Part shown: one piece after another, positions 11,608 through 24,391 of the stretch
Layout: every line of letters starts with the position of its first letter
Numbering within the stretch: position 1 is the stretch's first letter
Source of the DNA: Anaeramoeba flamelloides
Lineage: Eukaryota > Metamonada > Anaeramoebidae
Length of the DNA: 64,000 bases
Direction of reading: 5' to 3'
NCBI GenBank assembly: GCA_027625915.1
Contig: JANTQA010000070.1
Span: 7,693,001 to 7,757,000 of the forward strand
The notes under the pieces: generated by a model
Databases searched by the model: none
Told to the model about the DNA's origin: nothing
Seen by the model: only the letters and a program-made list of their open reading frames with translations
Made by a program: the position numbers and the translations under genes

Positions 11608-14600
11608 TTCAAAATAATAAATATATATTTAAGTGTTTTTTTTTTTTTTTTTATTATTGTTGTTTTTTTAAATTTTGATTTTTTTTTTTTAACAAAATTA
11701 AGCATCAACGATAAGTAAAAAAATCTTTAAAAAATACGGTATTGTAAAATAAAATGATCTTTTTTTTAAGATTTAACTTTTTTTTTCTTGATCACAGGCG
11801 AAATTAGAAGATAGTTCATGAAAATCCACCATGTTCTTTATGTTTGAAATGGTTAATTTATTTTTATTTTTTTTTGAAGAGTAATTAAATTGAGAATTTT
11901 TATTTAAATTTATTAAAAATTAATCGTTTAAAATTATGCGCTTATAATAACTATATCGTTATTTGATCCATTGAAAATCTTTTAACTACTTATTGTATTT
12001 CTTATTTATTAAAACAAGATCATTTATCTATCTATATTTATACCATGTTCCAAAAAAAAAATATTTTTGTTTCCTATTTTTTTTATATATTGATTAAAAA
12101 TAATTTTGATGTAAAAAAAAAATACAACTTTTAGTTTTATCTTCTTTTATTTGTGGATTAGGATTACTTGCACTTAAATATTTTTTGAGATATGAGTACA
12201 ATTCTTTTCTGTAATATAGACAAATATGAAACAAAAAATTTTTCTTATTTTTATATGGGTGTTTTGATGACAACTTTGGATAATAATCTTTTGTAAAATA
12301 TAAATACAAATTAATTCAATAAGTAATATCTTTTATAAAACATATTTTTTTTTTGAGTATTAGGGAATTTTTTATTGATCTATTAACTTTAAATTGATGT
12401 TTTTTCAATTTCAACAAAACAAAATAAAAATGATTAGGAAATATCATATAAAGGAATGGGTTAAATATATTCTTGCTTAATATTTCGACATTTTGTTGAA
12501 ATAATAATAAAAAGAGGGGAAAGGGGTGGTTTAATACCATTTTACAATTTGATTCAAGCCTTTTACATGGATTTAAAGATATGACATTTACATAGTTGAA
12601 CCTTTAACTGTTAAGTTTTTTAAAATAATTAGACATTGAGTTTTATTCACTATTGGATCTTAAAAATAGATAATACCAGTTCAACTTTTATAATACAAAA
12701 TTTCAACCAAATTTTAGACAAAGAAAAATCTCAAATTAAAGTACAAAATTTTTCAGACTTTTTTTTTATCAAATTATTTTAATAGAATCTAAAATTTTTT
12801 GCCTTAATTTGGAAATTTTTTTCGTGCTTTAATTTTATTTTAGTTTGTTTCTTAATAGTGGAACTGATTGAAAAATAATTTAATAATATTCTTTAATTAT
12901 AATAAAAAAAAACCATATGAAAAATATCCCAATTATTATCTAAATTTGTGATGATAATAGTAACTTATTTTTAAAAATATTTATACCGAAAGGGGGTATA
13001 TATATTTCCCAAATTTGAATAAGTTATTTAGTATTTTTCAAATGATTATTCCAACCCCACAAATAAAAATCAGAATGGGTTTCATAAGTTGGTATGTAAT
13101 TTTAAAGACATTAATTTTTTTATCATATTTTTTGAAAAAAATCTTTTCAAAATGTTTGTTTAAATTTTGGATCAAGATTAATTAAGGAAAATAATAATAA
13201 TAATAATATATTTTTGTAAAAAATATCATATTTTGAATGACATTAAGTATTGAAATTTTTACTAATAATGATTTTATTAAAATAATAAAATAGAACATTT
13301 GATTTACCTTTGTTATCACATTATTTACAGTTCTAGGAAATTTTAAAACTTTATATAAGCTCTTATTGAAGGTAAAAAATATTCAAAAAAAAAACAAAAA
13401 TGTAAAAAAAATAAATATAAAACAAAATAATTGGCAACAATAATCCACATGTTATTTTTTTCCAACTTGAAAAAAAAATCATAAAAAAATACTAATTAAA
13501 CTTCATGAATTCTCGAATTCTACCTGAAAAAATAAGTCTTATTCAATTAATTAGAGCTCAAATATAAACTTACTCGGATTTTAGTACTATTTTTCATTTG
13601 TTTTTTTCTATTTATCTTTGGATTTTTGATAATTTCACATGTAAAATTGGGATTTCGTTTATAAATTTTTTTTTGATAATTTTTTCCCCTTCATTTATTT
13701 GATTTACACCCCCCTTCACAACCTCTAACCTATTTTTACCATTTTAATATCTGTATTTCAAATCAATTTGATTTTGAGTATCTATCAAGTTTTTTTAATC
13801 AACAAATAACAATTTTTTATGATAAAGATAAAGATATTTCAAGATTGGTTGTCAATATTCTTGGCATAATTCAACAAAATATAAATAAATATTATCATGA
13901 TCTATTCTTAAAATAAAATATTAACATAAAAAAAAAGTTTTTTATAAAATAGGGTGTTACAAAAATGGATAAGAGAAAGTAATAATAATAAAAAAAAATA
14001 TCTAAAAAAAAATCAAAAAATTAAAATTTTTTGATATATATCTTTTGTAAAAGTACTTTAAATCTCTTATCAATATACATTGGTTTTTTTAATACTAATT
14101 CTTTAAATTGATTTTGAGTATTTTCTTGTTGAAGATTTGCACATATGATTATATTTTTTTCTTTTTAAAGTAATTAACAATTTTTCTTAGAATTTTTCTT
14201 ATGTTATTTTTAATATTATTGTTATGTTCCACTGAAATGAATAAAATATAAAAAATAAAATAGATAGAATTTTTTCATTGAATTTCCTAAATCTAGTTAA
14301 AAAAAAAATAAAATAATGATAATTATAAAAAGGTGTTTATACAATTTAGATAGTATTTAAATAATTAGGTTACAACATCAAATTATGACTATACAACAAT
14401 TACTGGTTTTTTTGGGATATATATTATTTAAATGATTTGGAACTAAACAGAATAGATACTAATTTTCACAAAATAATAATTAAATTATGTAAAAAAGGAA
14501 ATTAAAAAAATTGAATTAAGAAAATACGCTTAAATAAATTAAGTTAAATAAAATTTAAATAAATCTCCATTGGAGTATAAAAGTTTAAAATAACTGGCTT

Positions 14601-15618
14601 GTTTTTCTTTTTTATAGAATAAAAACAAAATTTAAAAAGAAGGAATACAGAAATTGTAAAAAATCTAGTTTTTTTTTTTTTTTTATTTGAATGTCTTGAT
14701 CAAAAGTTTTCCAAAAATTGGATTCTAATAAAGCGTTTTTTTTTTGTAAAAAAATTTTTTATTTTCTTCCCACTTCATCACAACGCATAATATAATAATT
14801 TTGAGTCCTCTTTTTTTAAAATAGAAATCTTTCAAAGCCTATAAATCCGAAAAAACTATTAATTATCTAAGAAATATGTCCCCATCACTGTATGGTGATA
14901 TGTTTTAATAATATTTTACATTAACTTCTCAAAAATGATTTTCATTCTGAAGATATTCGATAAAAAAATAAGCAATTTCGAAGTTAAAAACAATAAAACA
15001 AATTATAAAAACAGATTTTTTGATAAAAATTTTTGAAAAACAATTGATTTTAAGGTGTTATTCAAGTCCGAGTCCAAATTGAAATCATTTCAAACTGAAA
15101 AAAATAACTTAAAAAATATTGAGAAGAGCTTGGTAAAAAATGCTATAAGTTTATATATTTCAAATGGAAAGTATTAAAATATAAAATCAAATTTTCTAGG
15201 ATCTAAAAAAGGATAAAAATGTAAAAATTGTTGGATTTGTGAAAATTTCTCCTTTTTATTTGTAAAAAAAGATCTCAGTGGGTAAATTTAGCTGAGATTA
15301 TGGGACTCTTTCAAGAGTTTTCCTATGGGCAATTTCATTGTTTTCAACTGAAAACCTAGTACTTAAAATACAAAACTTCAAATAAGTTTATAATAATTCC
15401 CCACTATTTTAATATATACAAATTTAAAATTAGAATACTTTATCCTTGTTAATTTATTATTGAATTTTTAGCCAAAAAAAAAGTATGTCAGTAAATTCTT
15501 TTCTAATGCCCAATTGTTAAACGGAGTTTGAATTCACATATTGATATTTTTTTATAAGAAAAAATGAAACAAAAAAATAAATCTCAACAAAAAAATCAAA
15601 TAAAACTTAACAACTTTT
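11608..15618. other. 4 kb convergent spacer, no gene seen
   Basis: Lies between the 3' ends of the MUN-domain gene and VID27. Both downstream flanks begin with long T or A tracts. The only structure found is MITE copy A1 (12676-12870). Short open frames around 12.1-12.5 kb have low-complexity composition and no family resemblance. Confidence 0.55.
12676..12870. mobile_element. A1: ~195 bp TA-target MITE
   Basis: Member of the A family. The left end reads CCAGTTCAACTTTTA and the right end AGTGGAACTGATTG, the reverse-complement pair of the family consensus CAGTCAGTTCCACTTTTAAG. The interior is quasi-palindromic, with the family phrases CTCAAATTAA and GCCTTAATTTGG. It is more diverged than A5 and A3. 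Confidence 0.7.
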
Positions 15619-18111
15619 TTATTTTTTATAAATTCTCGATTTTTTTTTCTTCAAATGTACACCATTTGGGAGTGCCACCACAACTGCTTGATCTGTGTTG
15701 TGTACGAAATCATCCCTTACTACCCGGTCACTAAATTTTTTGATTTCATATCTGTTTAAAATTCCATTTTTAACCTTCGCAAAGTTCCAAGTGATGACGA
15801 AATTGCCGGTGCTTGTTACAATTGATTTTTCGCCTCCCTTGCCTGTATTGAAATGCGCTGCTGTGAAGTTCACTTTGCCTTTGAATAAAAGGAGGTGATG
15901 TTTTTCCAATTGCAGTCTTGTGGGCCTCGGCTTCTTTTTGCCCAGCCTGACCTTAAATCCATTTTTGCCATTGCCAAGATCAGTGTTTACCACAAGAAGG
16001 TAATCCTTGCACGTTGCTAAAACCCATTTGCCGTCTTCTGTTACATCCATTGCGCTAATCGGGTCCCCTAATCCCGGTAACAGGGTCTTTGCGCGTTTAT
16101 TGATCTCGGAGAAAAGCCGTATTTCTCCTGTTTTGCTTCCTGTGCCAATGCACCCGTCCTTAGTTGTACAAATGGAACTTAGATTTGCTCTTGTTGTTGG
16201 TTTGTATTGGAATTTTTGTGTTTCCACAATTTTGTTTTTGGAAAGCCGGGGATCAATTAAAAAAATACTATTCGGATTTAGTCCGCCGAACATTATGCTA
16301 TTGGTTGTTTGGGAAACCTTTGTTTCGGGGAAAATTGTGTTTATTGGGATGTCCTTGTTTCCCAAATACGATTCAACAACTTCTCCTCTTTCAATATCCA
16401 TTTTAAAAACAGTGTTTTGAGCCTTGGGGTTTAGAAATAAAGCAGACGTGTCTTGCTGGTGAAGCATTAATTTTGATGGGACAAAGTCGTTTCCTTCAAG
16501 ATCTGAGATTCCCTGGATCGTATGCAAATATTCCGCAGTGTTACCCCCGTGCTTAAAAACGCCCATTCGGTTTCCTCGCAAGACAAAGCTCCGATCTGAA
16601 TTTGTACCAACGGCTAAGTGCTTATTTGTTTCATGTTTTGAGGTTTTGACAAATTCTTCTTGTGGATCAAGATCAGACTGGTTCCCATAGATCCCTGTCC
16701 TTTTGAGATTTGTTCTCTCTTCCTCTGAGGATTCTTCAAGCGAACCGAGTCCTGACTCTGGTGATGTTTCTTCCTCGGAGGATGTTCCATATAAAATATT
16801 GATTTCAATTTCATTTGCTTCTTCACTTTCAATGTTTTGTTCATTTTCAGAAGTGTCCTCATCACCTATATTTATGTATGACTCTTCTTCTTTTTGTTTC
16901 TTCTCGTTCTCGTTTTCGATTATTTCGTCAGTATAGGTCTCTTCGAAGGAGGTTTCTGAAGAAGACCAAACCATTTCTTCTTGTTCACTTTCACTTTCGC
17001 TTTCGCTTTCGCTTTCGCTTTCGTTTTCCTTTTCGTTTTCCTTTTCCTTTTCGGTTTCATCTCTCTTTGCAATTTTAGTTTGTTTTAACTGCACATTTTT
17101 ATGCGTTTTCAAAATATACTCTTGATTTTTAACTTTTTTAAATGAACTTTGATTTAAGTGCTCCCAAAGCGATTTTGTAAAGCAGTCCCGAAATTCTTCA
17201 AAGCCTTGCTCAAAATTCAGTAACCAAATTGTTGTAAATTCACCTGCCTTATAAAACCAAAAAAAGGAACGGTTGCTTTCATTGAATTTTGGATGGAAGG
17301 AATTATTGATCCTGGAATAAAATTTTGTTTCTTTTGTTTTGAGATCGTTGATCAATAAAAACGTTTCGTATGCTTGTGATTGGCTCCTTTGAAGAATAAC
17401 TTGGCACTTCTCAACGGATAGTTTCCATTGTCTTTTTTGTTCGTCCCAAAGAAAGAGGCTTGCACTCGATTCGTTTATCGAATAATAAATATTTTTTCTT
17501 TTTTCGATCCCTTTAAATTTGATACTATATTTTTGGGGTGTAAATTGTGGTTGTTTGATTTTGTGTTTCTGTTTTGGTCTTTGATTTTGTTTTTGTTGTA
17601 GTTTTTTTCTTAATTCCATTCTCTTTTCTTCGTATTCCCGAAAGTATTGCTCAATTGTTACTTTTGGTAAAGAATCAAGGATCTGATCTTTACTTTTGTG
17701 ATCAAATTCTTGTTGTTGTTCTGTTTCATATAAGGCAATCTGGAGATAAAGCGCAAAATCATTGTGTACAGTTTCATTTGTGAACTGTAATAAATACGAA
17801 GAGTCACCTGGGACACGGAAAATAAAGGTTATTTCTTTTTTGTAATCAGTTTCGCTTAATGATAAAATTCGATCAATCGATAATGATTTTTTTTTGTTTC
17901 TTTGCCCTGATTGGTTTTCATCTATAATTTTATTAATTTCAAGCCTGTAATGAAATTGACTTTCGTCAGGTTGAAGGACATCGCATCTACAATAATTGTA
18001 TTTTATGTTGATCTGCTTTGCTGATCGCACCTTATAAAGTTTGCCCGTAAAGGAATAATTTTCTTCTTTATTTTCTTCTTTTCCCAGAAAAAAATCCTTG
18101 ATTCGTTCCAT
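15619..18111 (-). CDS. VID27: VID27 family protein
   Basis: 830-residue single-exon gene of the VID27 family, named after yeast vacuolar import and degradation protein 27. Three parts are visible. An N-terminal domain (about 1-135) includes SFTGKLYKVRSAKQ. A PH-like domain (about 195-330) has NNSFHPKFNESNRSFFWFYK and FRDCFTKSLWEHL, the typical end of the VID27 PH module. The conserved C-terminal beta-propeller-like domain (about 495-825) carries LAVGTNSDRSFVLRGNRMGV, VFKMDIERGEVV, KTLLPGLGDPISAMDVTEDG, WVLATCKDYLLVV and GNFVITWNF. Between them lies an acidic Glu/Ser-rich linker (about 365-480) with an alternating S-E run. All hallmark blocks are present in order at normal length. The biochemical role is not known for the family beyond cytoplasmic trafficking and degradation phenotypes in yeast. 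It is markedly richer in G+C than its surroundings. Confidence 0.96.
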   Translation of the reverse strand: MERIKDFFLGKEENKEENYSFTGKLYKVRSAKQINIKYNYCRCDVLQPDESQFHYRLEINKIIDENQSGQRNKKKSLSIDRILSLSETDYKKEITFIFRVPGDSSYLLQFTNETVHNDFALYLQIALYETEQQQEFDHKSKDQILDSLPKVTIEQYFREYEEKRMELRKKLQQKQNQRPKQKHKIKQPQFTPQKYSIKFKGIEKRKNIYYSINESSASLFLWDEQKRQWKLSVEKCQVILQRSQSQAYETFLLINDLKTKETKFYSRINNSFHPKFNESNRSFFWFYKAGEFTTIWLLNFEQGFEEFRDCFTKSLWEHLNQSSFKKVKNQEYILKTHKNVQLKQTKIAKRDETEKEKENEKENESESESESESESEQEEMVWSSSETSFEETYTDEIIENENEKKQKEEESYINIGDEDTSENEQNIESEEANEIEINILYGTSSEEETSPESGLGSLEESSEEERTNLKRTGIYGNQSDLDPQEEFVKTSKHETNKHLAVGTNSDRSFVLRGNRMGVFKHGGNTAEYLHTIQGISDLEGNDFVPSKLMLHQQDTSALFLNPKAQNTVFKMDIERGEVVESYLGNKDIPINTIFPETKVSQTTNSIMFGGLNPNSIFLIDPRLSKNKIVETQKFQYKPTTRANLSSICTTKDGCIGTGSKTGEIRLFSEINKRAKTLLPGLGDPISAMDVTEDGKWVLATCKDYLLVVNTDLGNGKNGFKVRLGKKKPRPTRLQLEKHHLLLFKGKVNFTAAHFNTGKGGEKSIVTSTGNFVITWNFAKVKNGILNRYEIKKFSDRVVRDDFVHNTDQAVVVALPNGVHLKKKKSRIYKK

Positions 18112-19067
18112 TCTAATTTGATATTCTACAATTAAAAAATGCTTTTAGGGGATTTTAGTTTTATTTGGAAATGAATAAATGAGTAAAAGAAAAGGAATGA
18201 AATTTTCTTGCTGTAGTATTCTTGTCAAGCTGATTTTTGACGAACACAAGCACCTTTAATGTTCTAAATTATTCTACTTTTTCTGTTAGTTCTTTACTTT
18301 GGTTTAATTTTCTTTTGACAATAAAAAAAATTTGAAGACTACTTTTCTTGTGAAAAACTTGAATATTGCCACTTGTTTTAAAGTATTTTCGAATCTTTTA
18401 ACAATCGAAATCGAAAAAGGTAAAGTTCTTAATTGAAAATCTTTTTTCTCAATAATTTTTTGCATCATCAGCAATAAACCCAAAACATTTCAAAACATTT
18501 ACTACCTTTTCTGAAAAGGTATGTTAACAAAATATTTGGAAAAGTCACCATTTTTTGATCAAATACTTACTTTGGAAATACTGTAAAAATCCAATTCTCA
18601 TACTTAAAATTTTATCTCAAAGTCCAATAAGAAAGATTAAATAAAGGTCTAAAAATATCATTTCTAATTGATTTTCGAAAGAGATTTGGGTTTTTTCAGC
18701 TAATAATTAATTCATAATATTTGGAACCTGAAGTAAAAATTTTCTTTTTTTAATTGGAAAATAACAGTAGAGAAATAATTAACAATTATTAGATTACAAT
18801 TGGTAATGTTTAAACTTTTTAAATTTTTTCAGTAAAGACGAAGAGGAAGGTCTTTGTGTGTAATAAGTTTTATTTTCAAAAATTTTCATTATTTTCAGAA
18901 TCAAAACATGCTTTTCCTTTCATCCTATTTTTTTTCGCTAACAGATTTCTTATCTTTATCTATTTTTGATTTTTTAATGGAAATTAATAATTTAACTCAA
19001 AAGATATCATTCTATAGAATAAAATTTGAACAAACAAATACATGGGAATTACCATTGTAATTTAATA

Positions 19068-19120
19068 CTAGTATTTGAATAATAAATGCTAAAAATTTTC
19101 TCGTTTATTCCCCTGATTTT
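19068..19120. mobile_element. C3: partial MITE end of the C family
   Basis: CTAGTATTTGAATAATAAATG preceded by TA closely matches the left terminus of C1 at 43924. The matching right end was not found, so this is a solo end or a heavily decayed copy. The right boundary is arbitrary. Confidence 0.4.
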
Positions 19121-20336
19121 TCTTTTACAAATCAAGTTTTCCAAGAACTAAATTGGAACTTGACTTTCTTTACTTTTTATTTGCTTGGTTCTTTTTTTTT
19201 TTTTTTTTTTTTTAGTGATATTTCTTTTGGTTAACAAAAAAATTGATATATTCAACGGAATGTAAAATAATTATATTTTTTTAAGAAGGATAGTGATTAT
19301 TTATAGTTTGAAAGTCATTTCAAAAATTTTTCTAAGAAATTTTGTTTTTTTTCAAAGATGAAATTTGGTTTTTTCAAAATAATATATTCTTGAAGATATT
19401 TGGGAATTTTGTAATTTTATCCTCAAAATTCGAAATTATCTTTTTCTGACAAAAATGATTTAAATAATTATAGTAAATCTTAGGAATAAGTACAAGCAAA
19501 TTTTTTAAAAAAAATTTTTCAAAATTGTTAAATATTTTTTCCCTTTATTTTCATATTTTGAAAACAAGATAACAACTTATTTCAAACTAATAAGAATAAA
19601 AATAAATTTTTAATTGATTATATTTAAAGTTCATTTCTATACTAGTGTTAAACTTCTATCAAAATTCCAATTATTTAATCACTCAATACTATAATCAGTT
19701 TTATTCATTTAAATTTGAATTGAATTATTTCTAATTAAATATAATAACTAAATAATAGATTTTTTCTTACAAAATCAAGACTCCCCAGTACAAAAATAAA
19801 AATAGTTTTTTCTATTCTCAAGAATTAACTTAATTGTTAATAAAAAAAATAGTTTATTTTTTTTTTTATTTTAAATTGATAAATTCTGAATTAAGAATTC
19901 AAAAAATAGACTCAAATTTTAATAAATTGATGAGACGAGATTTTAACTTGTACCTTTTATCAAGTTGAAACACAAATAAAAACCATTTTTTTTATGATCT
20001 TTACAAGATTTCATTTTATTTTTTAAAAAAATACTTTCTCTAGGAAATATTTTTCTTAATTTTTTCATTATTGCTAACCAATACACTCACAATCATTATA
20101 TTTTATATGTTGGTTGTTTGTAAATGATTGATAAAGATTTTCTTACGTGTGGGCAAATAATTCTGAAACCATTTCAGACTTTTACATTCCTTCCCTAAAT
20201 TCAATTTTTAAAAGTTTGTAATGTATGATTTATTCTGTAATTTCTTCAATCAATTTCTTTGAAAAAAATTCAAAGGCGAAAAATCAAATACAGAGTCTTA
20301 AAAATTCACCCAAAATGAATGCAATGTGTTGTGTTA

Positions 20337-20510
20337 CAGCCAGTTCCATCATTAAAGCAGAGAATTTGAACCAAATTTAAGTTACACTAAAATCCCAAAT
20401 TACTGATAAATTCAAATAAAGATCTGAAAATTTTCGCTTCATTTTCCATTTTATACAATTTTTTTACACAATCTTTGAAGAGAACATTTTAGCATTTTAA
20501 ATGTTAATAA
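20337..20510. mobile_element. A6: old degenerate A-family MITE
   Basis: The left end CAGCCAGTTCCATCATTAAA, preceded by TA, matches A3 (CAGCCAGTTTCAC). The phrases AACCAAATTTAAG and ATCCCAAATTA follow in the family order. The right terminus is not recognisable, so the end coordinate is approximate. Confidence 0.45.
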
Positions 20511-22065
20511 ACTTGTAAATTTTGTTATTATCAATGGTTCAATCTTTTAAGTTGTTTTAAAAGTTGAGTTATGAGATTACAAAATGGGAAATTGAACAAA
20601 AAATTTGATTTAATATATGCGAATTTATCAGTAAAGTATATTTTTTGGAATTGTTTTTCTTTTCACGAATTAATTTAGAAAATTATTTTTCAAAGAATCC
20701 AACTTGCTTTATAATGCTATGATACCTTTTTTGTGTGATTTTACGGTATATTCTTATTACAAAACTATTTTTGAATTTTGTAAATCAGAATTATTTTTTC
20801 TATTTATTCTAAAAATATATAAATTAAAAAAAAAAAATGGTCACTCTTCAACGCTTACCAACAAGGCAATTTATTTATATTTTTATAATACCTCATTATT
20901 ATTACATTATTCTTGAATATTCTGCCCATTATAATTTAATATTATGTTTTCTCAAACTTGTTTTAGATTTATATATAATAATTATAATTTTTCATTTTCC
21001 TGATTAATTTTTACATTTTTTTTTTTTCAAAAAATATAATTTTTTAGATATATATTCAAAATCGATAATTTCGATTTTTTTTGATTTTATATATTGTTTT
21101 ATATATTAAAATTCATACTTGATCGGTTTTTGCATCAATTTTATAAATTATTTTTAGAGAATAAGGATTAATTGTTAAAAATTTTGTGAGTTTTTTTCTT
21201 AATCTCAACATAAATAGAATCAAAACCATTGAGGGTAAATTTAAAGATAAATAATCCAAAAAATAATTAAAAGTTTTATATTGGTTTAAAAAAAAATAAT
21301 TTTTACTCATGAATCGAGACTTTTTGTATATACAAAATCATTTTGATTTTTTAGGAAATTTCAAAACCTTGATTTGTCATATATTAATTTTGATTATTAT
21401 ACTGAAGATATTTTATTTTATCAAAATAATTTTTGTTTTAAATCCTCTATCTTTTTTATTTGTTTATAATATATTCCAAACACTGAATTTAAATCATAAC
21501 TTAAATTATTGGGTGGTTTTTTTGTTGGTAATTTCGTTTTTTCAATTTTTTAAAACTTTTAAAACTTTGTAATATTTGAACTTTAATTGGTGAAGTAAAA
21601 CCCAAATTCCATTGTAGAGGCAGGATACTTGTCTACATTTTTAAAGTTTGAATAGTCTTATTAGCCGATTGATTAATATAGTTTTAATATATTTAATCTC
21701 TTTTTGGAATATTGATATTTCACCCATAAAGAATCTAATTGAGGTAAAATAATCATTGTATATAACCTTGATATAAATATTTGATTGTGACTTGAGAAGA
21801 TATAAAAACCAGTAAATTTATTTCTCAGATCTTTTTTATACTTTTTTTTTTTTTTTTTTTTTCCTTTCCAAGCCAAATATCAAAATATATAACTTTATTT
21901 GTATTTTTTGAATAATTTTTTTATTGTTATTAGGTGTTCCAATTTTTTTAATAAATTGTAATAACACTCAAATTTTGGTTTTTATAACACAAACATGTAC
22001 TTTCACAAGAAAATAAGATCCAAAAACATTTGAGTATATTAATTTAAAAAATCAATTGTTTTCTC

Positions 22066-22087
22066 TGGGTTGGGTGGGGGGGTGGGG
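22066..22087 (+). other. G-quadruplex-type G tract
   Basis: Four G runs of 3, 3, 7 and 5 bases separated by 1-2 base loops (GGGTTGGGT then seven G, T, five G). This satisfies the G3+N1-7 quadruplex pattern and stands out strongly in roughly 80 % A+T DNA. It lies 4 kb upstream of VID27 and 250 bp left of A2. Confidence 0.6.
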
Positions 22088-22315
22088 GTTATATATAAAC
22101 AAATTAAATTGTGAAAATAGATCATATTTATAGTTATACTATTCTGCTGTCTGTCTAATATTTAACAATAATTTTTTTTTCGAAATTTTTAATAAATTCA
22201 TCATCGACAAGTATATTAAGTTCATGGCTCTCTGAGTTGAAGCTTTGTGTCAAGAATATTCTAACAGAAAATGGATTATTTGGTTCTTCTTGAAAATTTT
22301 CAACTTATCCAAATA

Positions 22316-23714
22316 CAGTTAGTTCCGCTTTTAAAGGGACAAACTTTCAAGGGTGGTTCCAGGTACAAATCTATCAAAAATCAAAGGTTCATTTTTTTGG
22401 GAATTTTTTTATATAAATTATTTTACTAGAATCCAAATTTTGTTCCTTAATTTGGTACTTTTTTTTGTGACTTTGATTTTGGTACAAAGTTTGTGTCTTT
22501 AAGGAAGTAAGTACTTTTTTACCATTTTGAAAATTTTTAATTGTGTTAACATTACTGAAAAAATATTTTTTGAGTGCCACCAGATATTGAAACTTTGAAA
22601 CCAAAACACCATCCACTAGTTTATATTTGTGAATGGAACCAAAGTAATTCAGAGTTGAATCTTAATTTTTTCAATTGTTTGAACATTTTTTTTCTATTCA
22701 ATTTTTGGTTTTATTAAATAAAGTTTTGGATCTAGAAATGTGTTTATACCAATGATGGAAATTAACCAAACAGTAAACCAACAAAATAGACCCGAAAGAG
22801 TGTGCATTTGAAACAAATATTTTCTTTTTGAAGACCAAACACGAAAGATCACCTTTCCAAATAAATTTGTTGAAATCAATCGAGAAAAAAAAAAATCGAT
22901 AAAAGCCTATTTTTGAAGATTGGCTTTCTTTATCTTCTTATTTTTTATGAATACAAACTATTTTTTTCCTTGAATTTCTCGCCCCATTACTATTTATTAT
23001 TATTTTATAAAACTTTTTTGTGATAAATTTGCTTTCAAAATTCTTTTTTAAAAGATTTTTCTCAAACAGAGCCAAAACAAGGAATACTATTTCAAAAATT
23101 AAAATAAAGGGGTTGAATTCTTGGAATCAAAAAACAGTTACAAAAGATTCAAATCAAAATAATTCAGAAATTCAATAACAAATTTCAATCAGATTCAGAA
23201 TTTTTTTGAGTTCTCATTTTAATGGAAAATAAATAATTATAAAATCAAACGAATTTGTCCAATAAGCCCTTATTCTCAAGAAGAATTCAAAAAATATCTG
23301 ATTTTCTGAACCCAAACTAGAATTAGATGACATAAATTAAAATAGGATTTTTAAATTCATTTTGGAAATTCTTTAGAAATAAACAATAATTTGTTTATCA
23401 AAAATTTTCCAAATAAAATGTTTTCATAAAGAATTAAAAATAAAACCAAATAAAGAATAAGTAATTGTGTAAAATATTATTGATAAGATCAAGTAATAAA
23501 TGATTTTTATTTATTTTTTTGATCAATTTTTTCATTTTTTTAATGTGCGTTTTTTTGTTGGTATGAAAATATCTATGACTAGAATATATTCCACTCTAGT
23601 ATTTATGAAAATATCAATGTATTTGACTAAAGAAATGATTTGAATAATTCAGTTTCACATAAATGGTGGCACTTAAAAAATGAAAAATGTACTTACCCCC
23701 TTAAAAGTTAACTG
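22316..23714. mobile_element. A2: A-family MITE split by D2
   Basis: The left part 22316-22502 begins CAGTTAGTTCCGCTTTTAAA after TA. The right end of the family, expected as CTTTAAAAG...GGAACTAACTG, is found as GTCTTTAA at 22496-22502 and TTAAAAGTTAACTG at 23701-23714, on either side of D2. Removing D2 and one TTAA restores the family order. Confidence 0.7.
22503..23700. mobile_element. D2: 1.2 kb TTAA-target DNA transposon, non-autonomous
   Basis: Flanked on both sides by TTAA (22499-22502 and 23701-23704). Terminal inverted repeats are GGAAGTAAGTACTTTTTTAC on the left and GGGGGTAAGTACATTTTTCA as the reverse complement of the right end. The interior 22503-23655 is homologous to D1 3555-4728. 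Because it interrupts A2, the TTAA duplication on insertion can be read directly. TTAA duplication is the hallmark of piggyBac-type transposition, but the terminal GG(G) is not the usual piggyBac CCC end, so the superfamily is left open. No transposase frame is recognisable. Confidence 0.75.
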
Positions 23715-24387
23715 TTTGTGATAAATCGTAGTATTTTTTTAGAATGTTATTTTTGGAAACCTAAATTAACTTTTCGCATAAAGTTGCCAAGTTGGTTGAA
23801 TTAATTAATTCAGCAAAAGAAAATAAAGGGAACATTTTTTTCAGAAATAACTTGTTATATTATTTATTATTGAATAATAAACTTGAACAAAAATTTTCAT
23901 TCATTTTCCCAAGAAATGTTGTTGAAGATCTTTTAACAGTTCAAATTTTTATATTATTAAATAGATTGATTTTTGATTTTAACTTTTAGATCAGGGACTT
24001 AAAGGATTGGTTGTGTTGCAATTCCAAACCTAAGTAATTCACAATACATTATACTTCAATTTTGAAAAGACTGAAATATAAAAAATTATTTTATTGCTTA
24101 TAATTTTATAAAAAATCTATGAATATTTTATTTGATTCCAAGTTTTTTTTCCTGGAACCTTTCAAGAGTAAAAATTTATTTAATTCTATTTCCCATTGCT
24201 TATTAATTAACAATTTATTTTTGTCTCTAAGAGAACAAGATCAAGATCTTGCGAGTTTATTTTTTTTTTTTTTTCACAAGCTTATACAGCCATTCCAACC
24301 TACTAGGAACTTTTGTATGACACCGAAAATTGTTTTCTATAATAAAATTGTATCCTCATTAATAAACTAATTAGTGGTTCTGAAAGA
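23715..24387. other. Spacer with short open frames only
   Basis: Two frames (23792-23989 and 24119-24370, plus strand) are open for 65-83 codons but show no motif, intron signal or family resemblance. I see no gene here. Confidence 0.4.
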
Positions 24388-24391
24388 TTAA

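Larger units (their letters stand above)
18112..22315. other. Gene-free spacer upstream of VID27
   Basis: Holds the VID27 promoter somewhere close to 18112, plus a C-family end (19068) and an old A-family copy (20337). A 24-base T run is at about 19190-19214. Small frames here are chance reading of A/T sequence. No RNA gene is seen. Confidence 0.5.

Noticed and set aside
16007-17078. Plus-strand frames of 77-137 codons over VID27
   Set aside because: They are antisense shadows of the VID27 coding region, with Phe/Ser/Arg runs mirroring its Glu/Ser repeat.
22503-23700. Calling D2 a piggyBac element outright
   Set aside because: TTAA duplication agrees, but the tip sequence is not piggyBac-like and no transposase is present, so only target specificity is claimed.
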